Positions 21,190 through 31,671 of a DNA stretch of 64,000 bases are shown piece by piece (within the stretch, counting starts at the first letter, position 1; every line of letters starts with the position of its first letter). The translations under genes were made by a program, and so were the position numbers. The DNA lies in contig NC_053491.1 of NCBI RefSeq assembly GCF_905171775.1, positions 403,210,838-403,274,837 on the forward strand, written 5' to 3'. The DNA comes from Rana temporaria. Taxonomy: Eukaryota > Chordata > Amphibia > Anura > Ranidae. Under the pieces are notes generated by a model, which saw only the letters and a list, made by a program, of their open reading frames with translations, did no database searches and was not told the origin of the DNA.

Positions 21190-22040
21190 TCTTCAGAAAT
21201 TTGGGCCCTAGGTGTTGGTGTTGCCACAACACTGTAAGCCCTCACATTTAGTTTTGGTGGGCGCTGGAACGCCCTGCTGTGAACTATTATATCGAGAATT
21301 GTAATTACATGCCATTGTTGAACAGTGGTAGAAAAATTGGGCCTTTGGTGCTGGCGCCACAACACTGTAAGTCCTCACAGTTACTCTTGATGGGCGCAGG
21401 AATGGGCCCTGCTGTGAAATATTAGAGCAAGAATTAAACAGGGGCAGAAAAATTGGGCCTTAGGCACTGGTGCCACAACACTGCAACCCCTCACAGATAC
21501 TCTAGTTAGAGAGCAGGAATGAGCCCGCTGCAAAGTATTGCATCAAAAATTGTAATTACACGCCCCTGTTAAAGAGGGGCAGAAAAAATAGGCCTTAGAC
21601 ACTGGTGTTGGTGCCACAACACCCCAACCCCTCACAAATACTCTAGTTGGAGTGCAGTAATAAGCCCTGCTGCAAAGCATTGCATTAAAAATTGTAATTA
21701 CACGCCCCTGTTAAACAGGGGGAGAAAATTGGGCCTTAGGCACTGGTGCTGGTGCCACAACACTGCAACCCCTCACAGATACTCTAGTTGGAGTGAAAGA
21801 ATGGGCCCGCTGCAAAGTATTGCATCAAGAATTGTAATTACACACCCCTGTTATACAGGGGAAGAAAAATTGGGCCTTAGGCACTGGTGCTGGTGCCACA
21901 ACACTGCAACCCCTCACAGATACTCTAGTTGAAGCACAGGAATGAGCCCGCTGCAAAGTATTGCATCAAACATTTTAATTACACGCCCCTGTTAAACAGC
22001 GGCAGAAAAATTGGGCCTTAGCCACTGGTGGCGGTTCCCA
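21190..22040. repeat. Tandem array, ~130-bp unit, beside the hAT gene
   Basis: About seven units. Each contains AGAAAAATTGGGCCTTAGGC, GGTGCCACAACACTG, CCCCTCACAGATACTCTAG and AATTGTAATTACACGCCCC. Divergence is highest at the left and lowest at the right, next to the transposase. No coding potential. Confidence 0.9.
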
Positions 22041-22074
22041 GAACCAAAAATGTTCTTACAAGCTATCAGCATGA

Positions 22075-24351
22075 TCATTGAGGAGAAAAAGGATAGTCAC
22101 TCAGCATAACAGGATAGTTACTCAGCATAACAGGATAGTCACTCAGCATCAGCATAGGCAGTCTTGAAGGGATCTGACATTTCAAAAAAGTTACATCAGC
22201 ATCAGGTGCTTGGTAGCTGGTGGTGATCCAAGCCTGATTCATATTTATGAAGGTCAGTCGATCGACCGAGTCGGTGGAGAGGCGCACCCTGTGATCGGTT
22301 ACAAAGCCTCCAGCAGCACTGAATGTGCGTTCCGAAAGAACACTGGATCCAGGACAGGCCAGTAGCTCAATTGCATACTGTGCAAGCTCTGGCCAGTGAT
22401 CCATCCTCAAGACCCAGTAAGCCAGAGGATTTTTGGTGGGAAAGGTGTCCAAGTCTGATCTTCCCCCTAGGTATTCCCGCACCATGTAAAACAGACGCTG
22501 GCGATGGTTGCTGGAACCGGTAATACCTTGGGGCTGCAGACTAAAAAATTGTCTGAACGCATCGGTCAGACGGCCACCTTCTCCACCGCTCCTTCTGTGA
22601 CTGACCGAAGCCTCAGCAACACGTTGTCCAGGACCAGGATTTTGTAACCCCCCAGTCTCTGGGAACGCGTTGCACAGACCTTTCTGCAAGGCCTCCCGAA
22701 GATGTTTCATCTTTTGCTCCCTCTGTGCCGGCAAGATAAGGTCTGCAACCTTACTCTTGTAACGTGGATCAAGGAGGTTTGCCAGCCAGTAATGATCCCT
22801 CTCCTTGATAGCATGAATACGAGGATCCTTCCGCAGGCTTTGCAGGCCATACAGCGTAGGTTTGCTGAGGCTGGGTCACTGAGGATGACAGGATCCGCAG
22901 CCACCTCGTCCCAGCCACGTACAAGTCCATGGGTTTCTTGGGACTGTAATTGATCCCTTGAAGACTGCTGCTGATGCTGAGAGCTAGGCTCAACCTCCAT
23001 GCTGACACAATCCTCCTCCTCCTCCTCGTTCTCTTCCTGTGTGATAGGCGGGAAAGCAGGAACACTGTCGGGATAAAGGGGGCCTCGAGAGGTAAGGAAG
23101 TCCTCTGTTCTGCCTCAAGGGCCCTGTCCATTATTCCACGCAGCGTGTGCTCCAACAGGTGGATAAGAGGGACAGTGTCACTGATGCATGCACTGTCACT
23201 GCTCACCATCCTCGTGGACTCCTCAAATGGTGACAGGACAGTGCATGCATCCCTGATCATGGCCCACTGGCGTGGGGAAAAAAACAAGCTCCCCTGACCC
23301 TGTCCTGCTGCCATATTGGCACAGATACTCATTGATGGCCCTCTGCTGCGTGTGCAGCCGCTGCAGCATGGCCAACGTAGAGTTACACCTGATGGGCATG
23401 TCACAGATTAGGCAGTTCTTGGGCAGGTTGTATTCCTTTTGGAGGTCTGCCAGCCGAGCACTGGTATTATATGACCGTCGGAAATGTACACAGAGTTTCC
23501 TGGCCTACTTCAGGACATGCTGTAAGCCCGGTACCTGCCCAAGAAACGCTGCACCACCAAGTTAAGGACATGAGCAAAACAGGCACATGGGTCAGTTGTC
23601 CCTGTCGCAGGGCGGAGAGGAGGTTGGTGTCATTGTAGCAAACCACTATTCCTGGCTTAAGCTGGAAGCTGGCGTGGCGTCAACCACCTCTGAGCCTGCT
23701 CCTGCAGAGCTGACAGAACCTCTGCCCCAGTGTGGCTCCTGTCCCCCAAGCACACCAGCTCAAGCACCGCATGGCATCTCTTTGCCTGCACACCTGCGTA
23801 GCCCCTTGAATCCCTACAGAGCACACATCAGCACAGGAAGAGGTCACAGAGGAAGAAGAAGAGGAGGGGTGGAGGAGAGAGGTGTGTCACAACCAGTAGT
23901 AGCATTTTGGAGGCGTGGTGGCGGAACAACCTCCAACACTACTGTACCTTGTCCTGCATCCTTCCCAGCTGCCAGCAGAGTCACCCAATGCACCATGAAA
24001 GATAGGTAACGTCCATGCATGCTGGACCATGAGTCAGAGAGACGGAATCGCCTTCCGTGAGAAAAAGTGGTGTTTGGGAACTTGCCACTGAGGTACCGCA
24101 CATTCCACAAACTCACGGAAGGGGGCAGAATCTTCCAACTGAAAAGGCAGCAATTGAAGTGCTAGCAATTTAGCTAATCTAGCATTCAACCGCTGGGCAT
24201 GTGGATGGCTGGGAGAAAACGTATTTCGGCGCTGCAGCAGCTTGGGCAGGGGAATTTGCCTGCTACAATCGGTACACGTCGGTGTACCGATAGTAGATAG
24301 TAGCTTTGGCCAATTATGGCTCTCCGTTTTTTGCAAGCTGTGATTGGCCAA
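22075..24351 (-). pseudogene. hAT-family transposase, several frameshifts
   Basis: Five consecutive minus-strand blocks in changing frames make up a hAT transposase. From the N-terminus: 24351-24034 with LPFQLEDSAPFREFVECA; about 24050-23900 with SDSWSSMHGRYLSFMVHWV; about 23560-23500 with CFAHVLNLVVQRFLG; 23404-22990 with SPFEESTRMVSSDSACISD; and 22734-22075 with the C-terminal dimerisation region, NPLAYWVLRMDHWPELA and CPGSSVLSERTFSAAGG. The last is the hATC domain. No BED zinc finger is visible upstream. Frameshifts between every block make it non-functional. The sequence resembles the Ac/ZBED branch of hAT. The right end of the element is probably AAGCTCATCCCTAC at 24531-24544; no matching left end was found. 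Confidence 0.85.
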
Positions 24352-24439
24352 GCATGTGGGTCATAGTGCATGCTTGGCCAATCATCAGCCAGCAATGCAC
24401 TGCGATGCTGCAGTGAATTATGGGCTATGACACGGCACT

Positions 24440-24544
24440 CGAATTTGGTGCGAACGGCCAATAATGTTCGTTATTCGACGAACGGTCGAACATACGATGT
24501 TCGAGTCGAACATGGGTTCGACTCAAAAACGAAGCTCATCCCTA
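24440..24544. repeat. hAT terminal region ending AAGCTCATCCCTA
   Basis: Contains GTTCGAGTCGAACATGGG and ends GAAGCTCATCCCTAC. The inverse (TAGGGATGAGCTT) starts the palindrome at 31672. It is therefore likely to be the 5' end of the element coding the minus-strand transposase. Confidence 0.6.
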
Positions 24545-24612
24545 CTCTAGAGCAACTGGACTTACAGAGTGAAATTGCATAGTATATTGGCCTTTAGTAA
24601 ATCAACCCCAAT

Positions 24613-25990
24613 GTGTACATTTTATGTTTTGAGGTTGCCGAATACCCTTCAGAAAATACCATCTTTAGGTGACAATAAATACTCAGAACTGGAGCATTTT
24701 CTCTGTTAAACTCTATAATACATTTCTCTAATTTGCACCCTTTTTGTCCTTTAAATATACAATTGAAAATGTTCTTTTTTTTTTTTTTGAGAATTGCAAA
24801 AAAAATTATAAAAATAGCTGTTCACCCAACAGCTTGTGAGCTAATAAATATATATACTCTCTGCCTCAGGGCTGTTATCAGTTAGCATTGTTCTCTGTTT
24901 GTTCTGTGGACAAAAAGAGAGAAAAGAAAAGAGAAGGGGAAAAATAAATATAATCCTAACAGTGCTATTCAGTCCTTAACACACTCGCTGTCTTGGGGTG
25001 ACAATGCTGCTCAGTGAAGGTTTACCAGGTTAAAATAAAGGAAAAAAATGTGAAAAAGAAAACAAATGCAGCCACCACATCTATGGACTTGTAAGCTTCA
25101 CTACTTTCATTTTTTGTTCTTGGGTTTATATGCACTTTAATGATATCTCTCAGCTGTGAATTAGAGCGTTTACCACATCTTTGCTGTTTGGGAAAAGAAC
25201 ATTTCCAGTTTAAGAACCATTAAAGACAAGATTGCACTGTGAAGACAGCAGGACATGGGAGAGGAAGGTGCTGCTTTTGCTTATCCAGCAATTCTGTTTT
25301 TTTTGTACTGACAATAAAGCAACATGAATGGGTAAACTAGCAATGACTGTGAATGGAAAACTCAGAATCCAGTTTAATATTTATTGTAGACCTTTTATAC
25401 TGACATAATGATCTTTTAGTATTGTTGCTTGGCAAAGTTTCTTTCCATTACTTACAAAGGAAAAAGTAAGAAGCACAAATATGTTCACAGAACAGGAGTT
25501 CTTCCTCTCCATTATCCCAGCAGGAGTTCCAGAACGAGAATTTTCTAAATTTGTCTCTATCTGCACATGTTATTCTTACAAGGTAGATGGAAGAATGTCT
25601 ACCCTCCTTTTCCCAATTCACATTCCTCATACCAGAGAACATTTTGATGGAATTTTTATTTATCATGTAGAGTGACAATACTATACTATTCTGGCTCATC
25701 TTTCACTTACAGTACACTAAACCACCATAATTGGTGACAAAGAGCAAGTAGTGCCACTATTTAGATTTTTTTTTAAATCAATGAATGCTTTCCAATGTTA
25801 TGCATTCATATTACATATAATATAGATTAGTATAGTATAGTATAGCATAGTATAGTACAGTATAGTGTAGTATTATTGTGTTCATTTTACATCTCCTTTG
25901 TTGCTGCTGTAATGTCATTCTGTAGTGTGGTCAGGGTTAAACTAAATATTCATTAAGGTACAGAAGTACAGTAGCCATCTTTAGGAATCC
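24613..25990. other. Low-copy DNA, no gene recognised
   Basis: AT-rich, with a poly(T) at 24777-24788 and a TATAG microsatellite at about 25828-25875. Short open frames near 25381-25700 on both strands are each 60-85 codons. None has a family motif, and both strands are equally open, so I do not call an exon. Confidence 0.5.
25828..25875. repeat. TATAG microsatellite
   Basis: Imperfect tandem TAGTATAGTATAG units. Confidence 0.8.
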
Positions 25991-26476
25991 ACTTTGCAAT
26001 GTTAATCTTTTGAGTATCAGGGGCCAGCCATCTTGGCTGGGTCTGAATCAATCCTGTAGGACAGTGATTGAATGATGAAACAAAGCAAATAGAAGTGTGT
26101 CTGTATGCTGCTGGAAGGAAAGGAGAGGACAGTCTAAAAGCTAGCAGGGGTTCAGAAAAAAAGAGGACAAACTGCTGGCTGAACAGAACCCTGCCATAGC
26201 TGACCACCATCAGGAGAAACCTTGGAGAAGGCTCTCATCACACAGGACTTTGCCTTAGACTTTACTTGTTGTCTGCTGGGAACTGTTGTACTTTCTTCAA
26301 AGGTCCCAACTTTACCAGCCAACAGTTTAATTTTCTTATCGATCACTAGTCAGTGTGACAAAAGGGGGCACAGGTGCATCAGTAATGAAAATAAGCATAG
26401 GCTCGCACGTGAGCACAGGAATGCGCGCACATGCGTGCAGGCACATGGAAGTGTGCCCACAGTTTCTGGCACCAGG

Positions 26477-26698
26477 CAATTCCGCCTAGAAACAAATATT
26501 GAAAGTCAACAGCTACAAATATTGCAGCTGCTGACTTTAAATAATCGGACACTTACCTGTCCCACAGTCCAGCGTTGTGGACGCAAGAAGCCCTGCTCCT
26601 CTCCCCTCCTCTCCTCGGTGTCGGCATTGAGACAGTGGGTGCCCAGCGCACCTTCACTTAAAGCGTAAGTTCCATTTTTAGGGGGAACTCCACTTTAA
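26477..26698. repeat. Truncated T2-like element (ACTCCACTTTAA end)
   Basis: CAGCTACAAATATTGCAGC TGCTGACTTT and AATAATCGGACACTTACCTG match the element at 50723-51180. The right end is GGAACTCCACTTTAA. The left end is missing. Confidence 0.7.
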
Positions 26699-27144
26699 GG
26701 GATGTCCTTGCTCACTGTCAGTGCTGAATCGAACAGAGAGTTGTTCCCTCCTGTGCGATTCATAGTGTGAACCAGGGCTAAAGTAATATTTTAGCTTAAC
26801 AGATTGAGCACTTTAAAATTAACATTCCTCAGTAAACTATATGTTAAAGCCTAAGTTTTGTAAAAAACTAAACAAAATCAGCACAAGGGACATGACTTAC
26901 TATCAATGTGAAGTGTTCCTTGTGCTGCTGGTGTTTGTCTAAGTCAAAATCTCCCCTCCCCCTACCCTGCCACAGTAATCTAGGGCCTAGGGAATTGTTT
27001 TTTTAAGTCCCACACGGTATGTGCACAGCAAATTTTTAAACTCGATTTTGGGGAAAATAACACTTTCATTTTATCACTTTTCATTTCAAAACAAAAACAG
27101 TAAAGTTAGCCCTATTACAAGGAATGTAAACGTCCCTTGTACAT

Positions 27145-27955
27145 TCAGTCCTTGGGTTACAAACAAGATAAGGTCTGTAGGTTTGTTCTTAAGTTGAATT
27201 TGTTTGTAAGTCGGAACAAGTAAATTGTTTAAGTTTTTTTAGTTTTTTTGGATAGCATAGGGAAGGCTTAACACCAGAGGCCATAAGGGGAGCACGGGCA
27301 CCACCCTCCCCCTATCAATGCATCCGGCCCCCTGATCTACATACAGGGCGCCAGACTATGAATTCCAATGGAGTGTGTGGTTTTTTTGATGCACGTGATT
27401 AGAGTCAGAGGCTATATTGGATGCCTAGTGCCTAGGATGAGACAGGAGACCCACAGCGAAAATCCGCTGTGCTGGAGATGAGGACACCGGAGCCACCGCC
27501 CACCACCTAGATTGGGTCCACCATACTGGAGCATAGGACACCGGAGCCACTGCCGGCAGCCCACCACCAGCAACCGGCGACCGGCAGACGTGGGTAGGTG
27601 GGGGTTACTGTCACAGCTGGCTGCACGGGGGCAGTTTCCCCCCCCCCAAAAAAACACCAGCTGCCACTGGTAGACACCCCTGCAAGATTTGTTTTGCTGA
27701 CTGTGCCCCTGTTCAGAAGATTTCACCTGGATTTCTGTCCCTATGACAATTGGATTTTGAAAATTGTGGGTTGTTGTGGAAACAAGGATTGGTGATACAG
27801 TTTCAGTGGAGACATCTTTTTCCCTAAGAGGGAAAACTCTAAGAGGAGGTAATTTCCCTTCCTAGGGGTAGATTTTCTATCACTTCCTGTTGTCTCCCTC
27901 TGTTTGTAAGTAGGAGTCCTTTGTAAGTCGGATGTTTGTAACCCGGGGCCAACCT
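27145..27955. mobile_element. Repeat with GGGTTACAAAC...GTTTGTAACCC ends, split by a hAT
   Basis: The left TTGGGTTACAAACAAGATAAGG and right GGATGTTTGTAACCCGGGG are inverted. The hAT-like 27274-27669 lies inside. Confidence 0.6.
27274..27669. mobile_element. hAT-type element, worn target duplication
   Basis: Starts CAGAGGCC, ends CTGCCACTG. The flanks CTTAACAC and GTAGACAC agree at five of eight bases. ACGTGATTAGAGTCAGAGGC relates it to 15328-15873. Confidence 0.55.
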
Positions 27956-28225
27956 GTAATAGGAATAGTCCATGACAGGTCCTATTTACAGCGAGATCTG
28001 GGGTCTATAAGTCCCCAGATTTCACCTCTAGGCTGCAAAGCCTGAGATCAGAAAAAAAACAATCTTGGCTTCCCAGTTGAAAAAAGTTCAGTGTTTAAAT
28101 CCACTCGGCCTCTGAAGATCAAAAGAAAAAAAAGTGTAATCCACACCTGTCCCAAAGTCTGTGCTTATGAACTTTGCTATCTCAAAGTGATTGTTATGCT
28201 TCCTTTCAGCAGCCCCTATTAGTAC

Positions 28226-28507
28226 CAGGGCTTTTTTTCAGGGGGAACTTGGGGGAACTCAGTTCCACCACCTTTGGCTCAGACCCTTTGGTGCCTGCTC
28301 ACCAAAATCACTTGTAAACACAGAAGTCTGGTTTCTGTATTTACAAGTGACAGCTCTGCACTCTGTGTGTAAACCCCTGAACTCTGCACTCTGTATGTAA
28401 TGCAATCTTGGTATTTAATGCACCTTTAAGACCCTTCTACTGTTTGTGGAATTTGAATGGGGTCGTGGTTGAGTTCCTGCACCTATTTTTTGAGAAAAAA
28501 AGCTCTG
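28226..28507. mobile_element. hAT-type MITE with exact 8-bp target duplication
   Basis: CAGGGCTTTTTTTCAG at the left, GAGAAAAAAAGCTCTG at the right. ATTAGTAC flanks both sides (28218-28225, 28508-28515). 282 bp. Internal GGGGGAACTCAGTTCC. Same family as 45309-45880. Confidence 0.9.
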
Positions 28508-29304
28508 ATTAGTACCCAGTACTGTGTCCTGAGGTGACGAAGGGGCCTGTAGATGAAACCATGGATGAAGAATTTTCTGCAAGATTTGCTCCTCAAGATG
28601 GCAAAGTTCAGCAGTGCAGACGGCTGGACAACATAGAATCAAGCTGAGAATCCTTATAGATGATGAAAAGCTGGAGGTGTCCAATGCCCAAGGACAAAGG
28701 TTGGCAACTCCACTTGGGACTGGGGTACTCTGGTAGTGGCATGGTGCTCCCCACAATAGCTAGATTTTCTGGAGGAGCTGCATGTTATTAGGCTCTGGCA
28801 TAGCTGCCTTCTTGATGGTCCTAACAGTGAAGGGCCTCGTGCCTGGCTGAAGAGCCTCTCACCTTGTCCAGCTACCTCTGCCTCACCAGGTGCAACCTCT
28901 CTAAGCACCATTCTGATATCTATCCTTCTTGCCCCCGAGCCAGTGACTGGACAGTGAAGGATAAGCAACACAGTGATAAGCTCATCTGTCTCTAACTCGG
29001 CTTTCTCTTCCTACAGTAGGTGAACCCGATTTTGTGTCAATCTCGCTCTCTTTCTCAGCGAGATTGAGCACCTACGAGCCCCATCGCGGGAGCCAGCGCC
29101 GAGCTGGCTTGCCGCGATGGATACAGAGCCGTCATAGAAGCGACGGGAGATCCGACTTGGATTCCCGCCAATTCTACACGTGTGCGGCAATTGTTATGAA
29201 TCCTGAAAAAAATCTGTACCTACCCATCTGTACCTACCCATGTGATACCTACCACGTGGGTAGGTATCACATGGGTAGGTACAGAGCATGATGGGACTGT
29301 GAGG

Positions 29305-29314
29305 CCTATATAGG
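29305..29314 (+). promoter_or_regulatory. TATA-like box inside the GC-rich element
   Basis: CCTATATAGG, 14 bases before the ATG of the basic ORF, so the ORF would need a start near or within its first codons. It could equally place the start of a non-coding transcript. Confidence 0.35.
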
Positions 29315-29318
29315 TCCG

Positions 29319-29831
29319 ATGCAAGGCGCGCATCCGTCATTTCAGCGAGGAGGACCGGCGTGGCAACATCGGGAGAAGGAGAGAAGTGAAGAACATGACG
29401 TCACAGCACGGAAGAAGAACTCATCACAGCACGGAAGGAGAAGACGTACATCACGGAAGAAGACACCGGACAGCGAGACGAAGAACCGGGGTGCGCCGAG
29501 TCAACAACGGAGAGCGGCGAAGACAGAAGGAGAACCCCGGAGAGTTGAGAAGACCCGTCGGGATAGCGGAAGAAGAAGAGCCCCGCCGAAGACGCCGGAG
29601 GAAACCCGCCGGGGGGGTGGGGGCTTTTTTAAAAGCCACCCCCCCCCGGCGGTGGAAGAGAACCAGACGGCGGCCCCCACCCACCCGAAGACGTCAAAGA
29701 AGAAGCCCCCCCTGGTAAAAGAGCTAATAAAGAAGACAGGGGGCGGCCTCCGGAGCAGAAAAATAAAATATTTTAATACCCTGTGTGGTTTATTTGTGTT
29801 TTTACCACTTTTCTTGCAGGTGAATGGGTAG
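29319..29831 (+). CDS. Basic, purine-rich ORF, 170 codons, doubtful gene
   Basis: Dominated by Arg, Lys, Glu, Pro and Gly, with motifs such as RRRTSRKKTPDSETK. A neighbouring frame is also open and Arg-rich, as expected from GAAGA-rich DNA, so the coding case is weak. It ends in a hydrophobic stretch (LFVFLPLFLQV) just before a splice-acceptor-like TTTTCTTGCAG. No homology recognised. A similar region lies at 39206-39547. Confidence 0.2.
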   Translation: MQGAHPSFQRGGPAWQHREKERSEEHDVTARKKNSSQHGRRRRTSRKKTPDSETKNRGAPSQQRRAAKTEGEPRRVEKTRRDSGRRRAPPKTPEETRRGGGGFFKSHPPPAVEENQTAAPTHPKTSKKKPPLVKELIKKTGGGLRSRKIKYFNTLCGLFVFLPLFLQVNG

Positions 29832-30692
29832 GGGTACGATGTACCCCATACTCATTCACTTAGGGTGGGGGGCCGGTATCTGGGGGCCCCCTTATTAAAG
29901 GGGGCTCCCAGATTCCGATAAGCCTCCCGCCCACATACCCCGACAACCAACGGCCAGGGTTGTCGGGAAGGGGCCCTGTCCTCATCAACATGGGGACAGG
30001 GTGCTCTGAGGTGGGGGGGGGCCGCAGTGCGCCCCCCTGCCCCAGAGCACCCAACCCCCCCATGTTGAGGGCATGCAGCCTGGTACGGCTCAGGAGGGGG
30101 GGGGGCGCTCGCTCGTCCCCACTCCCTTCCTGGCTGGCCGGGTAGCGTGCTCTGGATACGGGTCTGGTATGGATTGTAGGGGGACCCCCTACGCCGTTTT
30201 TTTCGGCGTAGGGGGGCTCTCCTTACAACCCATAACAGACCTAAGGGCCCGGTATGCTCCTGAGGGGGGGACCCATGCCGGATTTTTATTTAAAATCCGG
30301 CGGGGACTTCCCCCTCAGGATTCATAACAAACGCCGCACACGTGTAGAATTGGCGGGAATCCAAGTCGGATCTCCCGTCGCTTCTATGACGCGCTTGCTG
30401 GGATGTGCTGTCACTATTCCAGTGAGTGTGAGATGTCGGCGAGATCTCGGCACCCTGTCGCCGAGTATCAGCGCGACGCTGTCGTGCTAAAAGCACAATA
30501 TCACAAACACCTACTGTATGAGCGTGCTTCTTGTGTGCACATGACCTGATTAGCACCTTGTGCTGACCCCCGCCCAGTATGAGCTATGCGGTACAGGGAC
30601 TGCGAGAGGTTGTTACCAAGTCAGACGCAAGTATCTACACTCTTTATATAAAAAAAATACATCAAATGATTTATTAATTATTATTTGTGTAT

Positions 30693-31209
30693 TTAAAGTG
30701 TTACTAAACCAACAACAGTAAAACCAGTTTGTAAATGCAGTAAGGCTTGTTTGTTATACTCACTGTGGAACCTAAGGGGTAATCATGTGTATTGTGAAAA
30801 AATACTGATTTATCCTGTCTCCACTGATCCTTCCCTTCTTTTTCTGTCCCCAATCCATTTCCTGATAGTATAGAGCCTTGGGGCACTATGCACATGCTCA
30901 GTTTGATGTTTATTGCTAAAGAGGATTTTTTTTGGGGGAGGGTGCATGTGATCAGCACAGGGCCAATCAGCACTGTCCAGACAGAGGGTCAAGGGTGCCG
31001 CCTCATAAGGCATTTAAAAGAGAACGAAAACCCCTCTTTCAAGCTTTAACCAGTGCTCGGCCAGACATTGATAGAAGTCACAAGACTGCTATGTAATTCT
31101 GATGAAGAAAGCCGTTTATATTTACTAAAATTATTGCATTTCCTTGTAATTCTTGCTGTGGGAGACCAAATCAAGTGAATGCAGAGTCATGGGTTTAGTA
31201 GCACTTTAA
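30693..31209. mobile_element. T2/Kolobok-like MITE, complete
   Basis: Starts TTAAAGTGTTACTAAACC and ends GGTTTAGTAGCACTTTAA, with TTAA at both outer edges. 517 bp. Contains CACTGTGGAACCTAAGG. Matches 41784-42310 in the opposite orientation. Confidence 0.85.
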
Positions 31210-31671
31210 TATCTACCTAAGGTTTGTGTGTTTTTATTTGTTTTAAACCACTCTGGGATATGTTCACGGTCAGTCTGTACTCTGTGACTTTACTCTTTGA
31301 TTGACTTATATTTACAATGTGTTTTTCATACTTTTACATTTTGCTTACAATTTTGAATGAATAGAAATAGTTTTTTGTTTTTTTCTATCTTCTCAAACCT
31401 CTATAGATCAGCACTTCCCTAACTTCATGACCTGAGTGGATCTCCTAAAGCCTGCCTTAATAATAATATCTGTAAATAAAAGTACTCATATCTTTATATA
31501 CACTAATAGAAAGCAGTATGAATTCAAAGATTGCTAGATTGCATTACCTAAACCTCAGTATATGCAGAAACCTTCACTTTAAAAAGAATTTAAGAAAAAC
31601 TGTATTTTTGCTTTCACATGAATGGATGGAAGTCAGCAGAGCTTCTGCTTTTTTATTAAGCTCTGGAGTAG

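Larger units (their letters stand above)
29012..30518 (+). mobile_element. 1.5-kb GC-rich inverted-repeat element with promoter-like core
   Basis: The ends TACAGTAGGTG and CACCTACTGTA are inverted. A second inverted pair (about 29125-29208 versus 30308-30390) includes AGCGACGGGAGATCCGACTT and AATTCTACACGTGTGCGGC. Inside are a 57-bp palindrome (29228-29284), a TATA box (29305-29314), a basic ORF and several GC-rich hairpins. No transposase, and the superfamily is unknown. The GC-rich internal block (AAAGGGGGCTCCCAGATT, CCCACATACCCCGACAACC) is shared with the palindrome at 31672-33896. Confidence 0.7.

Noticed and set aside
29386..29718. Second Arg-rich ORF overlapping 29319-29831
   Set aside because: GAAGA-rich DNA gives basic peptides in more than one frame.
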